Positions 6,939 to 15,230 of a stretch of 20,093 bases of DNA are shown here, piece after piece (the first letter of the stretch is position 1; each line of letters begins with the position of its first letter). The DNA is taken from contig JBIOJM010000173.1 in the NCBI GenBank assembly GCA_044450785.1, positions 1-20,093 of the forward strand. Reading direction: 5' to 3'. The stretch comes from JBIOJM01 sp044450785 (GTDB taxonomy: Bacteria > Planctomycetota > Planctomycetia > Isosphaerales > Isosphaeraceae). A program made the translations under genes and the position numbers. The notes under the pieces were generated by a model, which saw only the letters and a list, made by a program, of their open reading frames with translations, had not been told where the DNA came from and did not search any database.

Positions 6939-8406
6939 GCGAATCGACGATGAGACCTGCTACCGAGCTCTGGCCGCGCGGGATGCCCGCTTCGACGGGC
7001 TGTTCTTCGTCGGCGTCACGAGCACCGGGATCTATTGCCGCCCGATCTGCACTGCCCGCACGGTGGGTCGCGCCCGGTGCCGGTTCTTCTCCAACGCCGC
7101 CCTGGCGGAGCGCCAAGGATTCCGGCCCTGCCTGCGATGCCGGCCTGAGCTGGCGCCCGGCCACGCTCCGATCGATTCGGTGAGGCGAACGGCCCGGGCG
7201 GCCGCCGGCCGGATCGAGGCGGGCGCCCTGAATGGCGGCGGAAATTTGGACCAGTTGGCTCGAGACCTGGGATTGAGCGCGCGCCAGCTCAGGCGCGCCG
7301 TCAAGCAGGAGTTCGGCGTCTCGCCGGTGGAGCTGGCCCAGACTCAACGTCTGCTCCTGGCCAAGCAGCTTCTCACCGAGTCGGACTTGCCGATCATCCA
7401 GGTGGCGTTTGCGAGCGGTTTCGAGAGCGTACGGCGGTTCAATGCCCTGTTTCGGTCCCACTACCGGCTGACTCCCACGCGCATGAGGCGCTCGTCGCAG
7501 ACGAGCCACGCGGGCGATTGCGTCCGGCTCACGCTGGCTTACCGGCCGCCGCTCGCGTGGAATGCGCTGTTGCGTTTTCTCGCGGGACGCGCGACGGCCG
7601 GCGTCGAATGGGTCGCGGACCAAGCTTACCTGCGGACGGCCGCCATGGAGCGTCATCGGGGCTGGTTCAAGGTCGAGCCGATTTCCGGACGAAACGCCCT
7701 GGCGGTCGAGCTGTCCACATCGTTGGTCCCGGCCTTGCCCGACGTCTTGTCTCGCTTGAAGAACCTCTTCGATTTGAGCGCGAGGCCGGACGTCATTGCA
7801 GCTCACCTCTCGGCCGATTCCCGGCTGTCGAGTGTCGCGGGTCGTTGCGAAGGTTTACGAGTGCCCGGGGCGTTCGACGGCTTCGAGCTGGTCGTGCGGG
7901 CGGTCCTGGGTCAGCGCGTGTCGGTTCGTGCCGCGACGACTCTCGCCGGGCGGCTGGCCACTCTCGCCGGCGAGCCGATCGAGACGCCGTTCGCGGGACT
8001 GAATCGCCTGAGTCCGTCGCCGGAGCGGCTGGCCGAGGTGGCGGAATCGGAGCTGCGGGCGCTGGGGATCAGCGCCGCGCGCGCTGCCAGCATCCGGACC
8101 ATTGCGCAGATCGTGACGCGGCGACAAATCGATCTACAGCCCGGGCCCGATCCCGAGATCGTAACCCGCGCTTTGCAGGAACTTCCGGGGATCGGTGCCT
8201 GGACGGCTCAGTACGTCGCCATGCGCGCGCTCCGCTGGCCGGACGCGTTCCCCGCCGGCGACCTGGGATTGCTCAAAGCGTCGTGTGAGACATCGGCATC
8301 TCGCCTTCGTGCCACGGCCGAAGCCTGGCGCCCCTGGCGCGCCTACGCCGCGATGTACCTCTGGGAAAGCCAACACCCGATCGAACCGGAGAACCACCAT
8401 GAATGA
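6937..8406 (+). CDS. alkA: Ada-type regulator / AlkA DNA-3-methyladenine glycosylase fusion
   Basis: A protein of 489 aa with three parts. Residues 1-80 are an Ada metal-binding domain with the full zinc-cysteine set: Cys34, Cys38, Cys65 and Cys68 in IYCRPIC and PCLRC. In Ada the first cysteine accepts methyl groups from phosphotriesters. Residues about 85-185 are an AraC-type double helix-turn-helix (LDQLARDLGLSARQLRRAVK, then IIQVAFASGFESVRRFN). Residues about 190-489 are AlkA: an N-terminal subdomain, then the helix-hairpin-helix LPGIGAWTAQYVAMR and the catalytic Asp near residue 442 in FPAGDLGLLK. It probably senses alkylation, activates its own operon and excises 3-methyladenine-type lesions. 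The 3' end overlaps ogt by 8 bp. Fusions of this arrangement are known in actinobacteria and others. Confidence 0.93.
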   Translation: MRIDDETCYRALAARDARFDGLFFVGVTSTGIYCRPICTARTVGRARCRFFSNAALAERQGFRPCLRCRPELAPGHAPIDSVRRTARAAAGRIEAGALNGGGNLDQLARDLGLSARQLRRAVKQEFGVSPVELAQTQRLLLAKQLLTESDLPIIQVAFASGFESVRRFNALFRSHYRLTPTRMRRSSQTSHAGDCVRLTLAYRPPLAWNALLRFLAGRATAGVEWVADQAYLRTAAMERHRGWFKVEPISGRNALAVELSTSLVPALPDVLSRLKNLFDLSARPDVIAAHLSADSRLSSVAGRCEGLRVPGAFDGFELVVRAVLGQRVSVRAATTLAGRLATLAGEPIETPFAGLNRLSPSPERLAEVAESELRALGISAARAASIRTIAQIVTRRQIDLQPGPDPEIVTRALQELPGIGAWTAQYVAMRALRWPDAFPAGDLGLLKASCETSASRLRATAEAWRPWRAYAAMYLWESQHPIEPENHHE

Positions 8407-8902
8407 GGCAGCCTCGACCGTTTACAGTTACTACTCCAGCCCTGTCGGCCGACTGTTGCTCACCTGGGACGAGGACGCACTGACGGGCCTCACCATGGCC
8501 CAGCACAAGGGGAAAGAAGGCCCGCGTCCGGAACCGGGATGGCGGCGGGATGACGCGGCCCTTCACATTGTTTACGATCAGTTACGAGCTTTCTTCGCCG
8601 GCGAGCTGCGCACGTTCGAGCTGCCGCTGCGCATGGCGGGTACGCCCTTTCAGCGCCTCGTCTGGGAAGGATTGCTTGGTATCCCGTTCGGAGCGACCCT
8701 CAGCTACGCGGAGCTCGCCCGGCGGATCGGGCGTCCGGGCGCGTCGCGCGCGGTTGGAGCCGCCAACGGGCGGAACCCCATTTCCATCGTCGTTCCTTGC
8801 CACCGCGTGATCGGCGCCAATGGGACGTTGACCGGCTATGGCGGCGGGCTCGACCGCAAGGAATGGCTGCTCCGGCACGAAGCGAAAGTGAGAGGATCAT
8901 GA
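8399..8902 (+). CDS. ogt: Methylated-DNA--[protein]-cysteine S-methyltransferase
   Basis: A protein of 167 aa that repairs O6-alkylguanine by suicidal alkyl transfer to a cysteine. The acceptor motif IVVPCHRVIG is intact, with the acceptor Cys at about residue 134. The helix-turn-helix region GTPFQRLVWEGLLGIPFGAT, the YAELARRIG segment, the arginine-finger-type SRAVGAANGRNP, and GYGGGLDRKEWLL are all present. The N-terminal ribonuclease-like domain (SPVGRLLLTWDEDAL) is also there. The ATG overlaps the alkA stop (ATGAATGA context) and has a GGAG ribosome-binding site inside alkA, so translation is coupled. This gives two enzymes against two classes of alkylation damage under one likely Ada-type control. 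Confidence 0.95.
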   Translation: MNEAASTVYSYYSSPVGRLLLTWDEDALTGLTMAQHKGKEGPRPEPGWRRDDAALHIVYDQLRAFFAGELRTFELPLRMAGTPFQRLVWEGLLGIPFGATLSYAELARRIGRPGASRAVGAANGRNPISIVVPCHRVIGANGTLTGYGGGLDRKEWLLRHEAKVRGS

Positions 8903-10086
8903 TCAACCGTCGCGATGTTTTCCGAGCCGTGGCGGCTGAAGGGCTGGCGTTCTGGTCCGGGCCGGCGTTCGGCCAGTCCCAGCCGCAAGGAACGGACGAG
9001 CAAGACACGGCCGATGGCCAACCGATGGTCCAGGCCGACGAGCGAGTCAACCAGGTGCTCGCCCCGGTCCGGGACGAGCACCACCTGCCGGGCTTGATCG
9101 GCGCGATCCTCACGGGCCATAAGCTCGCGGCCATCGGGGCACTCGGCATCCGCAAGATCGGCTCCCCCGAGCTGATCCGGGTCACGGACGAGGTGCACCT
9201 GGGGTCCTGCACCAAGGCGATGACCGCGACCGTGATCGGCATGCTGGTCGAAGAGGGGAAGCTGGCGTGGGGATCGACCATCCGCGACGTCTTTCCCGAT
9301 GTCGCCGCCAAGCTTGATCCCCAGTTTCAAGGCGCGACGCTGTCTCATCTATTGACCCACCGCGCGGGCCTGCCACACGACGGCCCGTGGTGGCAGCTTC
9401 CCGGACGGACAACCACCCAGAAGCGACGGGCCCTCCTGACGACGATGCTCAAGAACGCCCCGGCGAACCGCCCGGGATCGACCTATGCATACTCGAACGC
9501 CGGCTACGTCCTGGCGGGGCTGATGGCCGAGCAGGTCTCGGGCGAGTCCTGGGAGATGTTAATGCGGCGACGCCTGTTCGAGCCCCTCGGCATGGCGTCC
9601 GCCGGATTCGGGTCGCCGGGCCGGCCGGGAAAGGTCAACCAGCCCTGGGGCCATCACCTCGTCAGGGACCGGGTCGAGCCGACTCAGCAGGACAACGCGC
9701 CGGCGATGGGACCGGCCGGCACCGTGCATTGCTCCGTACCCGACTGGGCCAAGTTCGCCGCGCTCCACCTGGAGGGCAAGCAAGGAAAGGCCAAGCTCCT
9801 GAAGCCATCCACCATCCGGGCATTGCACACGCCCCCGCCAGGCCAGCAGTATGCCGGCGGCTGGTTCGTCTTCGAAGCTTCCTGGGCCCGCGGGCTCGCC
9901 CTGAACCACAAAGGGAGCAACACCAGTTGGTACGTCTCGATCTGGCTGGCTCCCGTTGCGAACTTCGCCATCCTGGTCGCGACCAACCAAGGGGGCAAAC
10001 CAGCCGAGACCGCCTGCGACCAAGCTTTCACCGAGCTGATCAAGGCGCTCCCGTATCTCACGCAGCCGAAGCGACGAAGACGGTGA
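8899..10086 (+). CDS. Serine hydrolase, beta-lactamase class C / penicillin-binding family
   Basis: A protein of 395 aa. The start at 8899 is favoured by a GAGAGGA ribosome-binding site and an ATGA overlap with ogt. The N terminus MINRRDVFRAVAAEG resembles a twin-arginine signal, with likely cleavage after AFGQS, so the product is probably periplasmic. Catalytic elements are Ser103-x-x-Lys106 (GSCTK), Tyr198-Ser-Asn200 (YAYSN) and His337-Lys-Gly339 in place of KTG, the form common in esterase-like members. The LSHLLTHRAGLPHDG and LFEPLGMASAGFG motifs are typical of the family. The substrate is unknown; family members act as D,D-peptidases, esterases or amidases. Its place in an alkylation-repair operon is unusual and not explained by known function. 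Confidence 0.9.
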   Translation: MINRRDVFRAVAAEGLAFWSGPAFGQSQPQGTDEQDTADGQPMVQADERVNQVLAPVRDEHHLPGLIGAILTGHKLAAIGALGIRKIGSPELIRVTDEVHLGSCTKAMTATVIGMLVEEGKLAWGSTIRDVFPDVAAKLDPQFQGATLSHLLTHRAGLPHDGPWWQLPGRTTTQKRRALLTTMLKNAPANRPGSTYAYSNAGYVLAGLMAEQVSGESWEMLMRRRLFEPLGMASAGFGSPGRPGKVNQPWGHHLVRDRVEPTQQDNAPAMGPAGTVHCSVPDWAKFAALHLEGKQGKAKLLKPSTIRALHTPPPGQQYAGGWFVFEASWARGLALNHKGSNTSWYVSIWLAPVANFAILVATNQGGKPAETACDQAFTELIKALPYLTQPKRRRR

Positions 10087-10217
10087 GGGTGACGGTGAGT
10101 GCTCTCCTCCGGGTCGAGAGCCATGATGTTGAGGTCGGAACGGTCGACGTCGCCGAGACGTGTCCTTCCGTTAATCCAGCGACTCCTCAGGACATCAAGG
10201 ACGAGTTTCCCTGTTCA

Positions 10218-11024
10218 TCACGTGGGTCGCGGGAGTGCAAGTCTCCATCTTCGGCGCAGGGCGTAGGGGACGTAGTGGTCGAACACGTCGTACGACAGTG
10301 CCGTGAACGGTCGACGGGGATTCAGCCAACCCACGACCTCATTCGTCCAGATCGAGCGGACCGTCGCGCCGTCGTCTGCAAGGATTGCCGCATTCAGTCG
10401 ACTCAGGACGGGCGTCACATAATCGGTGACATGCCTTTCATAAAGATCGAGCAACTCCGGGCGGTCTAACCCGAGGGTGCGGATGGTCCGGTCTCCTCTC
10501 TGAGAGCCATCCCGGGGCAGCGGTCTCCATCGCCGTTGGGGCAGACCGGGGAAAAACGTGAACTTGATGTGACCGATCGGATCCTCACCCGCGGGGTCAA
10601 TGAGCAACGGGCGTTCGGCCCCCGGTGGCCGCTGTTCAGCGACGAGCACACCACTTCCGGTATCGAGAGGGAATTCTACTCCCTTACAAGAGCTGTTACA
10701 TGGTTGGCATGAGAATAAAAGATTCTTCCAAGTCCATGCGAGCCACCAATAACCATGATCGGGGAACCCTGGTCCACGGTTCGCTTTGAGTTTCGGGCGA
10801 TCGTGCTCGACGGGCAGGAACGCGGATTCAAAATTATTTCGCTCGCAGTAGCAACACTTGCAATGCTGTGCAACGCACAAATCCGGCTTAACAGTGGCGT
10901 AGCGCGAACCGACGGTTGTCGAATCCAGAATGCCGGCAATGGCCAGGGGACGAACCCGGGCCAGCTCGGTCGTGCGGATCGGAGGCAGCACGCCGGGCTC
11001 ACGCCCGCGATGGATCCGGATCAT
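10218..11024 (-). CDS. HNH endonuclease, PtuB-like (Septu-type effector)
   Basis: A protein of 268 aa. The zinc-stabilised HNH core is clear: Cys57-x-x-Cys60 in KCCYCE, His74 in VEHDRPK, and Cys106-x-x-Cys109-Asn110 in LLFSCQPCNSSCKG. GYWWLAWTWKNLL sits between them as in TIGR02646/PtuB proteins. The C-terminal third is helical (LYERHVTDYVTPVLSRLNAA). Its ATG overlaps the stop of the AAA ATPase gene (ATGA), so the two are translationally coupled. In Septu and in retron systems of the Ec78 type, such HNH proteins pair with an ABC-like ATPase and degrade nucleic acid on infection. No reverse transcriptase is nearby, so stand-alone Septu-like is the better fit. It is longer than many PtuB proteins. 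Confidence 0.85.
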   Translation of the reverse strand: MIRIHRGREPGVLPPIRTTELARVRPLAIAGILDSTTVGSRYATVKPDLCVAQHCKCCYCERNNFESAFLPVEHDRPKLKANRGPGFPDHGYWWLAWTWKNLLFSCQPCNSSCKGVEFPLDTGSGVLVAEQRPPGAERPLLIDPAGEDPIGHIKFTFFPGLPQRRWRPLPRDGSQRGDRTIRTLGLDRPELLDLYERHVTDYVTPVLSRLNAAILADDGATVRSIWTNEVVGWLNPRRPFTALSYDVFDHYVPYALRRRWRLALPRPT

Positions 11025-12370
11025 TCCCGCTCGTCCTCCCGGCTGACCGGCACCAATCCCGGTTCGACCCCCGATTCAACCAGGTGCTTGTGAAGCCTCT
11101 GCATCTCGGTGTTTGCTTCGTCGGACCGCCGCGGGTCGCTCGCAAGATAACCATAGCGATAAAGCGCTTCTCCCAGATCGGCTGGATACAGCCGGTCGAT
11201 GCCGAAGAACGTCTGATACAGTTCGCTGCCGGTCATCAGCGCAGGGGACTGGTCGAACATTTCGACCTGGACATTTCCTCCTTCGAGACGGGCGTGCCAG
11301 ATTTCGTCCCTTTCAAGGCCCGGAAGCAACATCGGGGAGTGCGTGGTTGCGACGAACTGGACTCTGGGAAACGTTTGCTTCAGCGCACGAATCAGCCCCA
11401 CCTGCCAGAGGGGATGCAAGTGCAAGTCCAACTCATCGATCAGGACCAAGCCCTCCATCTGATCAAGGGACACCTTTTCCTGGGCCTCCCAGAACATCTG
11501 ACCGACAAGATCGGAGATCCAGGAGATCGTTGCTTGATAACCATGCGACAACCAGGTCGCCGGCAAACGAACCTCCTCGCCTCCAGCCACGAAATCGAAG
11601 CGATGGGATTCGACAAGTTGCTTGGCCGACTTGACACCTCCCTTCCCGCGCAACTCCAAGCGATTGATCGCCGGCAAGATCCCTTTCTGGTCGAGCAGCG
11701 CGTGTTGCAATACGGTGACATACTCTCCGACTAGCTTCTTCGTTTTCAGCAGGTCGGCGAAGCCCGTTCCCACGATGCTGCCGCGATCGAACAAGGAAGC
11801 GAGCCGGTCGGTCGTCGGAGCGATGATGCCCTCGACGCTCCTCGGCAAAGGGAGCGAACGGACTGTCCCATATCCCGCTACGAACCAGTAGGGAAGGCCT
11901 GTCCCCCTCGCTTGCCTGACAGGGTTAGTCTTTTCATCCGGCTCGCGGCCGGCTTGGCCATCAACCTGGTCAATGGCTGGTCCGAGATAATCCGAGTCCC
12001 CGCTGAAGAATGTCCAGCCGGGAGCGAGCGCAACCCTGGAAATGAGTCGAGGAGGGTGTGCAGGTAAAGAGTCGAAGCCAGGGTACGTCCGCTTCGTGTG
12101 GCGGACGGTACCGAAACCGAATTCCGCCCGGATTTCGACCGGATTGCCTGGTTTTCTGCGATCTGGCAGCGATGGGATGATCTCCGGAAAAGCGTTTGCG
12201 CTGTCCGCGCCGAGGGCCGCCAGGGCGATCGCTTGCAAGATCGACGTCTTGCAAAGACCGTTTTCGCCGACAAGGACGGTCCACATACGCGGCTCGGAAC
12301 CCCGAGTGAGCGGAATCTCCACGTCGCGCAACAGTTTTAGGTTTCTTATACTAATAGAATTTATGTACAT
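11021..12370 (-). CDS. AAA/ABC-like ATPase, PtuA-like (Septu-type sensor)
   Basis: A protein of 449 aa of the OLD/AAA_21-type family. The N terminus MYINSISIRNLKLLRDVEI is typical. Walker A is GENGLCKT (35-42), with Cys40 where Gly is usual. An ABC-signature-like LSHGYQ lies at 274-279, Walker B LVLIDELDLHLHP at 308-320, and the switch His344 in ATTHSP. There is no TOPRIM domain, so it is not a full OLD nuclease. With the overlapping HNH gene it forms the ATPase-nuclease pair expected for Septu. The first dozen codons are strikingly AT-rich against the GC-rich surroundings. The ATG at 12370 lies 36 bp past the stop of the upstream PI-PLC-like gene, with no strong ribosome-binding site. Its own promoter was not identified. 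Confidence 0.87.
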   Translation of the reverse strand: MYINSISIRNLKLLRDVEIPLTRGSEPRMWTVLVGENGLCKTSILQAIALAALGADSANAFPEIIPSLPDRRKPGNPVEIRAEFGFGTVRHTKRTYPGFDSLPAHPPRLISRVALAPGWTFFSGDSDYLGPAIDQVDGQAGREPDEKTNPVRQARGTGLPYWFVAGYGTVRSLPLPRSVEGIIAPTTDRLASLFDRGSIVGTGFADLLKTKKLVGEYVTVLQHALLDQKGILPAINRLELRGKGGVKSAKQLVESHRFDFVAGGEEVRLPATWLSHGYQATISWISDLVGQMFWEAQEKVSLDQMEGLVLIDELDLHLHPLWQVGLIRALKQTFPRVQFVATTHSPMLLPGLERDEIWHARLEGGNVQVEMFDQSPALMTGSELYQTFFGIDRLYPADLGEALYRYGYLASDPRRSDEANTEMQRLHKHLVESGVEPGLVPVSREDERE

Positions 12371-12406
12371 TGCTTTGAGCGCTGTCCGTTCCGCAGGCCT
12401 TTCGAC

Positions 12407-13564
12407 TCACTTCGAGACTGAACCCGGACCGCGTTTGTCACTTTCCAAGTCGACGTGAGTCCAGGAAGGGTCGCCGCTGACCGGGTTGGATCGCGCCACC
12501 CGCCTGCCGGGGAACTGGACCCTGTAGTCGGAAAACCGGCGATCGGGCTCGGGATAGTCCGTGCTGATGAACTGGGCCCCGCTGGCCAGCGCCTTGTCGC
12601 GCTGGGTGACGTCGTTGGTCCGGGCCTGGCGGGTATCGGCATCGGCCCGCGTCCGGACCAGAAAGCCCTCGCGGACGAGCTTCTGGATCCGGTCGAAGTC
12701 CTTGATCGGATCGTTGATCTTGAACCAGGCGGCTGCCGGATTGTCGGGCGCGACCGAGGCGAACATGACGCGGTCTCGCAGCGCGGGGTGCCCCTCGAGG
12801 TAGCGATCGCGCACGGAGCCCTCGTTGTCGAGGGCGAACATGACCAGTCCCCGGACCGCGTCGAGAGCCGGCCAGCCGTGAGCGCGGATGGCTTCGGGCA
12901 GGGTTGCGAACCGGCCGCGGACCCGGTCGGGAGTGAGGACCTCCGTCCGCGCGAACACCGACAAGATCTCGAGGTCGACCTGTTCCAGCTCCTCGCGTCC
13001 AAAGCGTAGTGGACGTGTCGGCAAGCCGGTGATGGCCTCATCCTTGAGCTCGACTTGAATCAAGATCGGGACATGACGACGGTTCGCCCGGGACCAGTCA
13101 CGGACCTGTTTCAAGGCTGCAACGAACGTGGGCGCTGTCGAGCGGTAGTCGACGTCCGGAACATGGAGCACTTTCAGACCGGGCTTGCGAAGCTGCCCGT
13201 CCGAGTCGGGGTCGGGGCCCGGTTCCTTGCCCAGACCGCTCAGGATCTTTCGCGCGGCGGGCGCGGCGAACAGACCTCCCTTGGGATCGGCGTACACGTC
13301 GAGCTCAACCTGCCGTATCCCCAGGCGGGAGAATTGCTCGGCCATGGGTTTGTGGGTGTATTCGAGCCCCTCGGCTCGATGGCGGCCGCCGGCCGCGATG
13401 AGCTCAAGAACGGCCGGAGCCGGGGCGATGTGGTAGGAATTGTGACTGCCGATGACCTGAAGCTGGTTCAAACGCGGCTCGCCCGCCGGCGCGATCGCTC
13501 CACCAGCCAAACAGACCAGCGCCAGACCAAGCCGTCCAGCAACGCCACGCCGGCGCCATTCCAT
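12407..13564 (-). CDS. Secreted Ca2+-dependent phosphoinositide phospholipase C-like protein
   Basis: A protein of 385 aa. The start at 13564 has a GAGGG ribosome-binding site. A basic-hydrophobic signal peptide (residues 1-28, ending IAPAGEP) indicates export. The TIM-barrel PLC signature follows: GSHNSYHIAP (39-48, catalytic His41), QVELDVYAD (85-93) with acidic calcium ligands, LHVPDVDY (133-140, second His134) and IQVELKDE (169-176). FALDNEGSVRDRYLEGHP and FISTDYPEPD near the C terminus complete the fold. This matches the prokaryotic Ca2+-dependent PI-PLC family (PF16670). The real substrate in planctomycetes is not established; a phospho-polyol or lipid headgroup is plausible. Confidence 0.87.
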   Translation of the reverse strand: MEWRRRGVAGRLGLALVCLAGGAIAPAGEPRLNQLQVIGSHNSYHIAPAPAVLELIAAGGRHRAEGLEYTHKPMAEQFSRLGIRQVELDVYADPKGGLFAAPAARKILSGLGKEPGPDPDSDGQLRKPGLKVLHVPDVDYRSTAPTFVAALKQVRDWSRANRRHVPILIQVELKDEAITGLPTRPLRFGREELEQVDLEILSVFARTEVLTPDRVRGRFATLPEAIRAHGWPALDAVRGLVMFALDNEGSVRDRYLEGHPALRDRVMFASVAPDNPAAAWFKINDPIKDFDRIQKLVREGFLVRTRADADTRQARTNDVTQRDKALASGAQFISTDYPEPDRRFSDYRVQFPGRRVARSNPVSGDPSWTHVDLESDKRGPGSVSK

Positions 13565-13685
13565 GTCACAAGCCCTCGTGGAAAGTCGATCGTCGATCCG
13601 GGCGAACTCGCCCGACTCTCGTCGTTTTTACTCCAACCTCGGCGGCCTGAACAGGGTCATTCGGCCGAACGAGTAATTGGCTACC

Positions 13686-13715
13686 TTGACACACGAACCG
13701 TGAGCGGTCCATATT
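13686..13715 (+). promoter_or_regulatory. Probable sigma70-type promoter for the DUF202-gnd-zwf operon
   Basis: A perfect -35 hexamer TTGACA (13686-13691) is followed after 18 bp by CATATT (13710-13715), four of six matches to TATAAT. It lies 45 bp upstream of the DUF202 start in a divergent intergenic region and is relatively AT-rich for this genome. No operator was recognised. Confidence 0.5.
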
Positions 13716-13760
13716 GCGGTTGGGTGTCGAGAGGAGAGGACGACGAGCGGCGAAAACGTC

Positions 13761-14186
13761 ATGCCACCTGGTACGACCGGCCGGAGAGCGGAGACGAGCG
13801 CCGTGGCATCGACCTCCACGCCTGTCAACGACCCGCGCGTCTATCTGGCGGCCGAGCGGACTTTCCTGGCCTGGGTGCGCACGTCGGTGTCCCTGATGGG
13901 GTTCGGGTTCGTCATCGCTCGATTTGCGCTCTGGACTCGAGAATACGGTTTTTCGGGCACGCTGAAGTCGCAGGCGCGGCCAGGGGTCTCGACCTGGGTC
14001 GGGTTTGGCATGGTCAGCGTCGGTGTATTCGTCTGCGTGCTGGCGGCTGCCCGCCATCGTGGATACGTCCGTGCCCTGGAGCGGGGCGTCGTCAATCCCC
14101 CGCTCCCGATCAAAACATCATTGATCGTCGCCGGAACTCTGGCCGTGGTCGGCATGGCCATCGCCGTCCATATCCTCATGCTTTAA
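13761..14186 (+). CDS. DUF202 (YidH family) inner-membrane protein
   Basis: A protein of 141 aa from the ATG at 13761; an in-frame GTG at 13803 is an alternative start. The hallmark DUF202 N-terminal motif is present: YLAAERTFLAWVRTSVSLMGFGFVIARF. Three hydrophobic segments lie at about residues 34-53, 78-98 and 118-140. The function of the family is unknown. It is the first gene after the putative promoter and ends 14 bp before gnd, so it is probably co-transcribed with the pentose-phosphate genes. Confidence 0.85.
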   Translation: MPPGTTGRRAETSAVASTSTPVNDPRVYLAAERTFLAWVRTSVSLMGFGFVIARFALWTREYGFSGTLKSQARPGVSTWVGFGMVSVGVFVCVLAAARHRGYVRALERGVVNPPLPIKTSLIVAGTLAVVGMAIAVHILML

Positions 14187-14200
14187 GAAACGGGACAGCC

Positions 14201-15214
14201 ATGCAGCTCGGCATGATCGGTCTGGGTCGGATGGGCTCGAACATGGTTCGGCGATTGCAGCGTCACGGGCAGGAATGCATCGTTTACGACGTCCATGCCG
14301 AGGCGGCCGACGCCTTGACGGGGGAGGGGGCGAAGGGAGCGGGGAGCCTGGAGGAATTCGTCAGCAAGCTGAAGCCGCCCCGTGCGGTGTGGCTGATGGT
14401 GCCGGCGGCGGTCGTCGATACGATGATCGAGCAGCTTGCCGGCCGGCTCGAGCCGGGAGACATCGTGGTCGACGGCGGCAACTCATACTATCACGACGAC
14501 ATCCAGCGGGCCGCGGCCTTGAAGCCCCGAGGAATCCATTACGTCGACGTGGGGACAAGCGGCGGCGTGTGGGGCCTCGAGCGGGGCTACTGCATGATGA
14601 TCGGGGGTGAAGTCGACGTGGTGCGGCGTCTGGACCCGATCTTCGCCGCACTGGCCCCCGGCATGGGGACCGGTCCACGCACGGCCGGGCGAGAAAAGCT
14701 AGGCGGAACCGCCGAGCAAGGTTACCTCCACTGCGGAGAGAACGGCGCGGGGCATTTCGTCAAAATGGTCCACAACGGGATCGAATACGGCCTGATGGCC
14801 GCCTACGCCGAGGGCCTCAACATCCTCAAGCACGCGGGCGTCGGCAACCAGCAGCAGGACGTCGATGCCGAGACCACGCCCCTGCGGAATCCCCAATTTT
14901 ACCAGTACGATCTCAACCTTGCCGACATCGCCGAGGTCTGGCGGCGGGGGAGCGTGATCGCATCCTGGCTGCTCGACCTGACGGCGCAAGCCCTGGTGCG
15001 CAGCCCTGAGCTCGCCGAGTTTTCGGGCCGCGTCTCGGACTCGGGCGAAGGGCGATGGACCATCAACGCGGCGATCGAGGAGGGAGTCCCCGCCCCCGTG
15101 CTCAGTGCGGCCCTGTTCGCGCGGTTCAGCTCGCGCGGCACTGATGACTACACCGACAAGCTCCTGTCGGCGATGCGGTTCGCCTTCGGCGGCCATCTGG
15201 AAAAAAAGGCGTAA
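14201..15214 (+). CDS. gnd: 6-phosphogluconate dehydrogenase, decarboxylating, short form
   Basis: A protein of 337 aa that oxidises 6-phosphogluconate to ribulose 5-phosphate and CO2. The Rossmann motif GLGRMG (7-12), the VDGGNSYYHDD region, the YVDVGTSGGVWGLERGYCMM substrate loop, and the catalytic Lys188 and Asn192 in HFVKMVHNGIEYG are intact. The C terminus is short, as in the NAD-preferring GndA/YqeC-type enzymes, against about 470 aa in the long dimeric form. NAD preference is inferred from the subfamily only. It ends 16 bp before zwf. A run of seven A lies just before the stop (15201-15207). Confidence 0.93.
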   Translation: MQLGMIGLGRMGSNMVRRLQRHGQECIVYDVHAEAADALTGEGAKGAGSLEEFVSKLKPPRAVWLMVPAAVVDTMIEQLAGRLEPGDIVVDGGNSYYHDDIQRAAALKPRGIHYVDVGTSGGVWGLERGYCMMIGGEVDVVRRLDPIFAALAPGMGTGPRTAGREKLGGTAEQGYLHCGENGAGHFVKMVHNGIEYGLMAAYAEGLNILKHAGVGNQQQDVDAETTPLRNPQFYQYDLNLADIAEVWRRGSVIASWLLDLTAQALVRSPELAEFSGRVSDSGEGRWTINAAIEEGVPAPVLSAALFARFSSRGTDDYTDKLLSAMRFAFGGHLEKKA

Positions 15215-15230
15215 TCCGGGAGTGATCACC

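Noticed and set aside
6895..7806. A 303-codon minus-strand frame opposite alkA
   Set aside because: Shadow of a well-supported three-domain protein; no motif of its own.
10218..13564. Retron with PtuAB accessory genes
   Set aside because: No reverse transcriptase or msr/msd-like region flanks the ATPase-HNH pair; the upstream gene is a PI-PLC-like protein.
13055..14200. A continuous plus-strand frame that runs from inside the PI-PLC antisense into gnd
   Set aside because: The part before 14201 is antisense to the PLC gene or overlaps DUF202 out of frame; gnd homology starts exactly at 14201.
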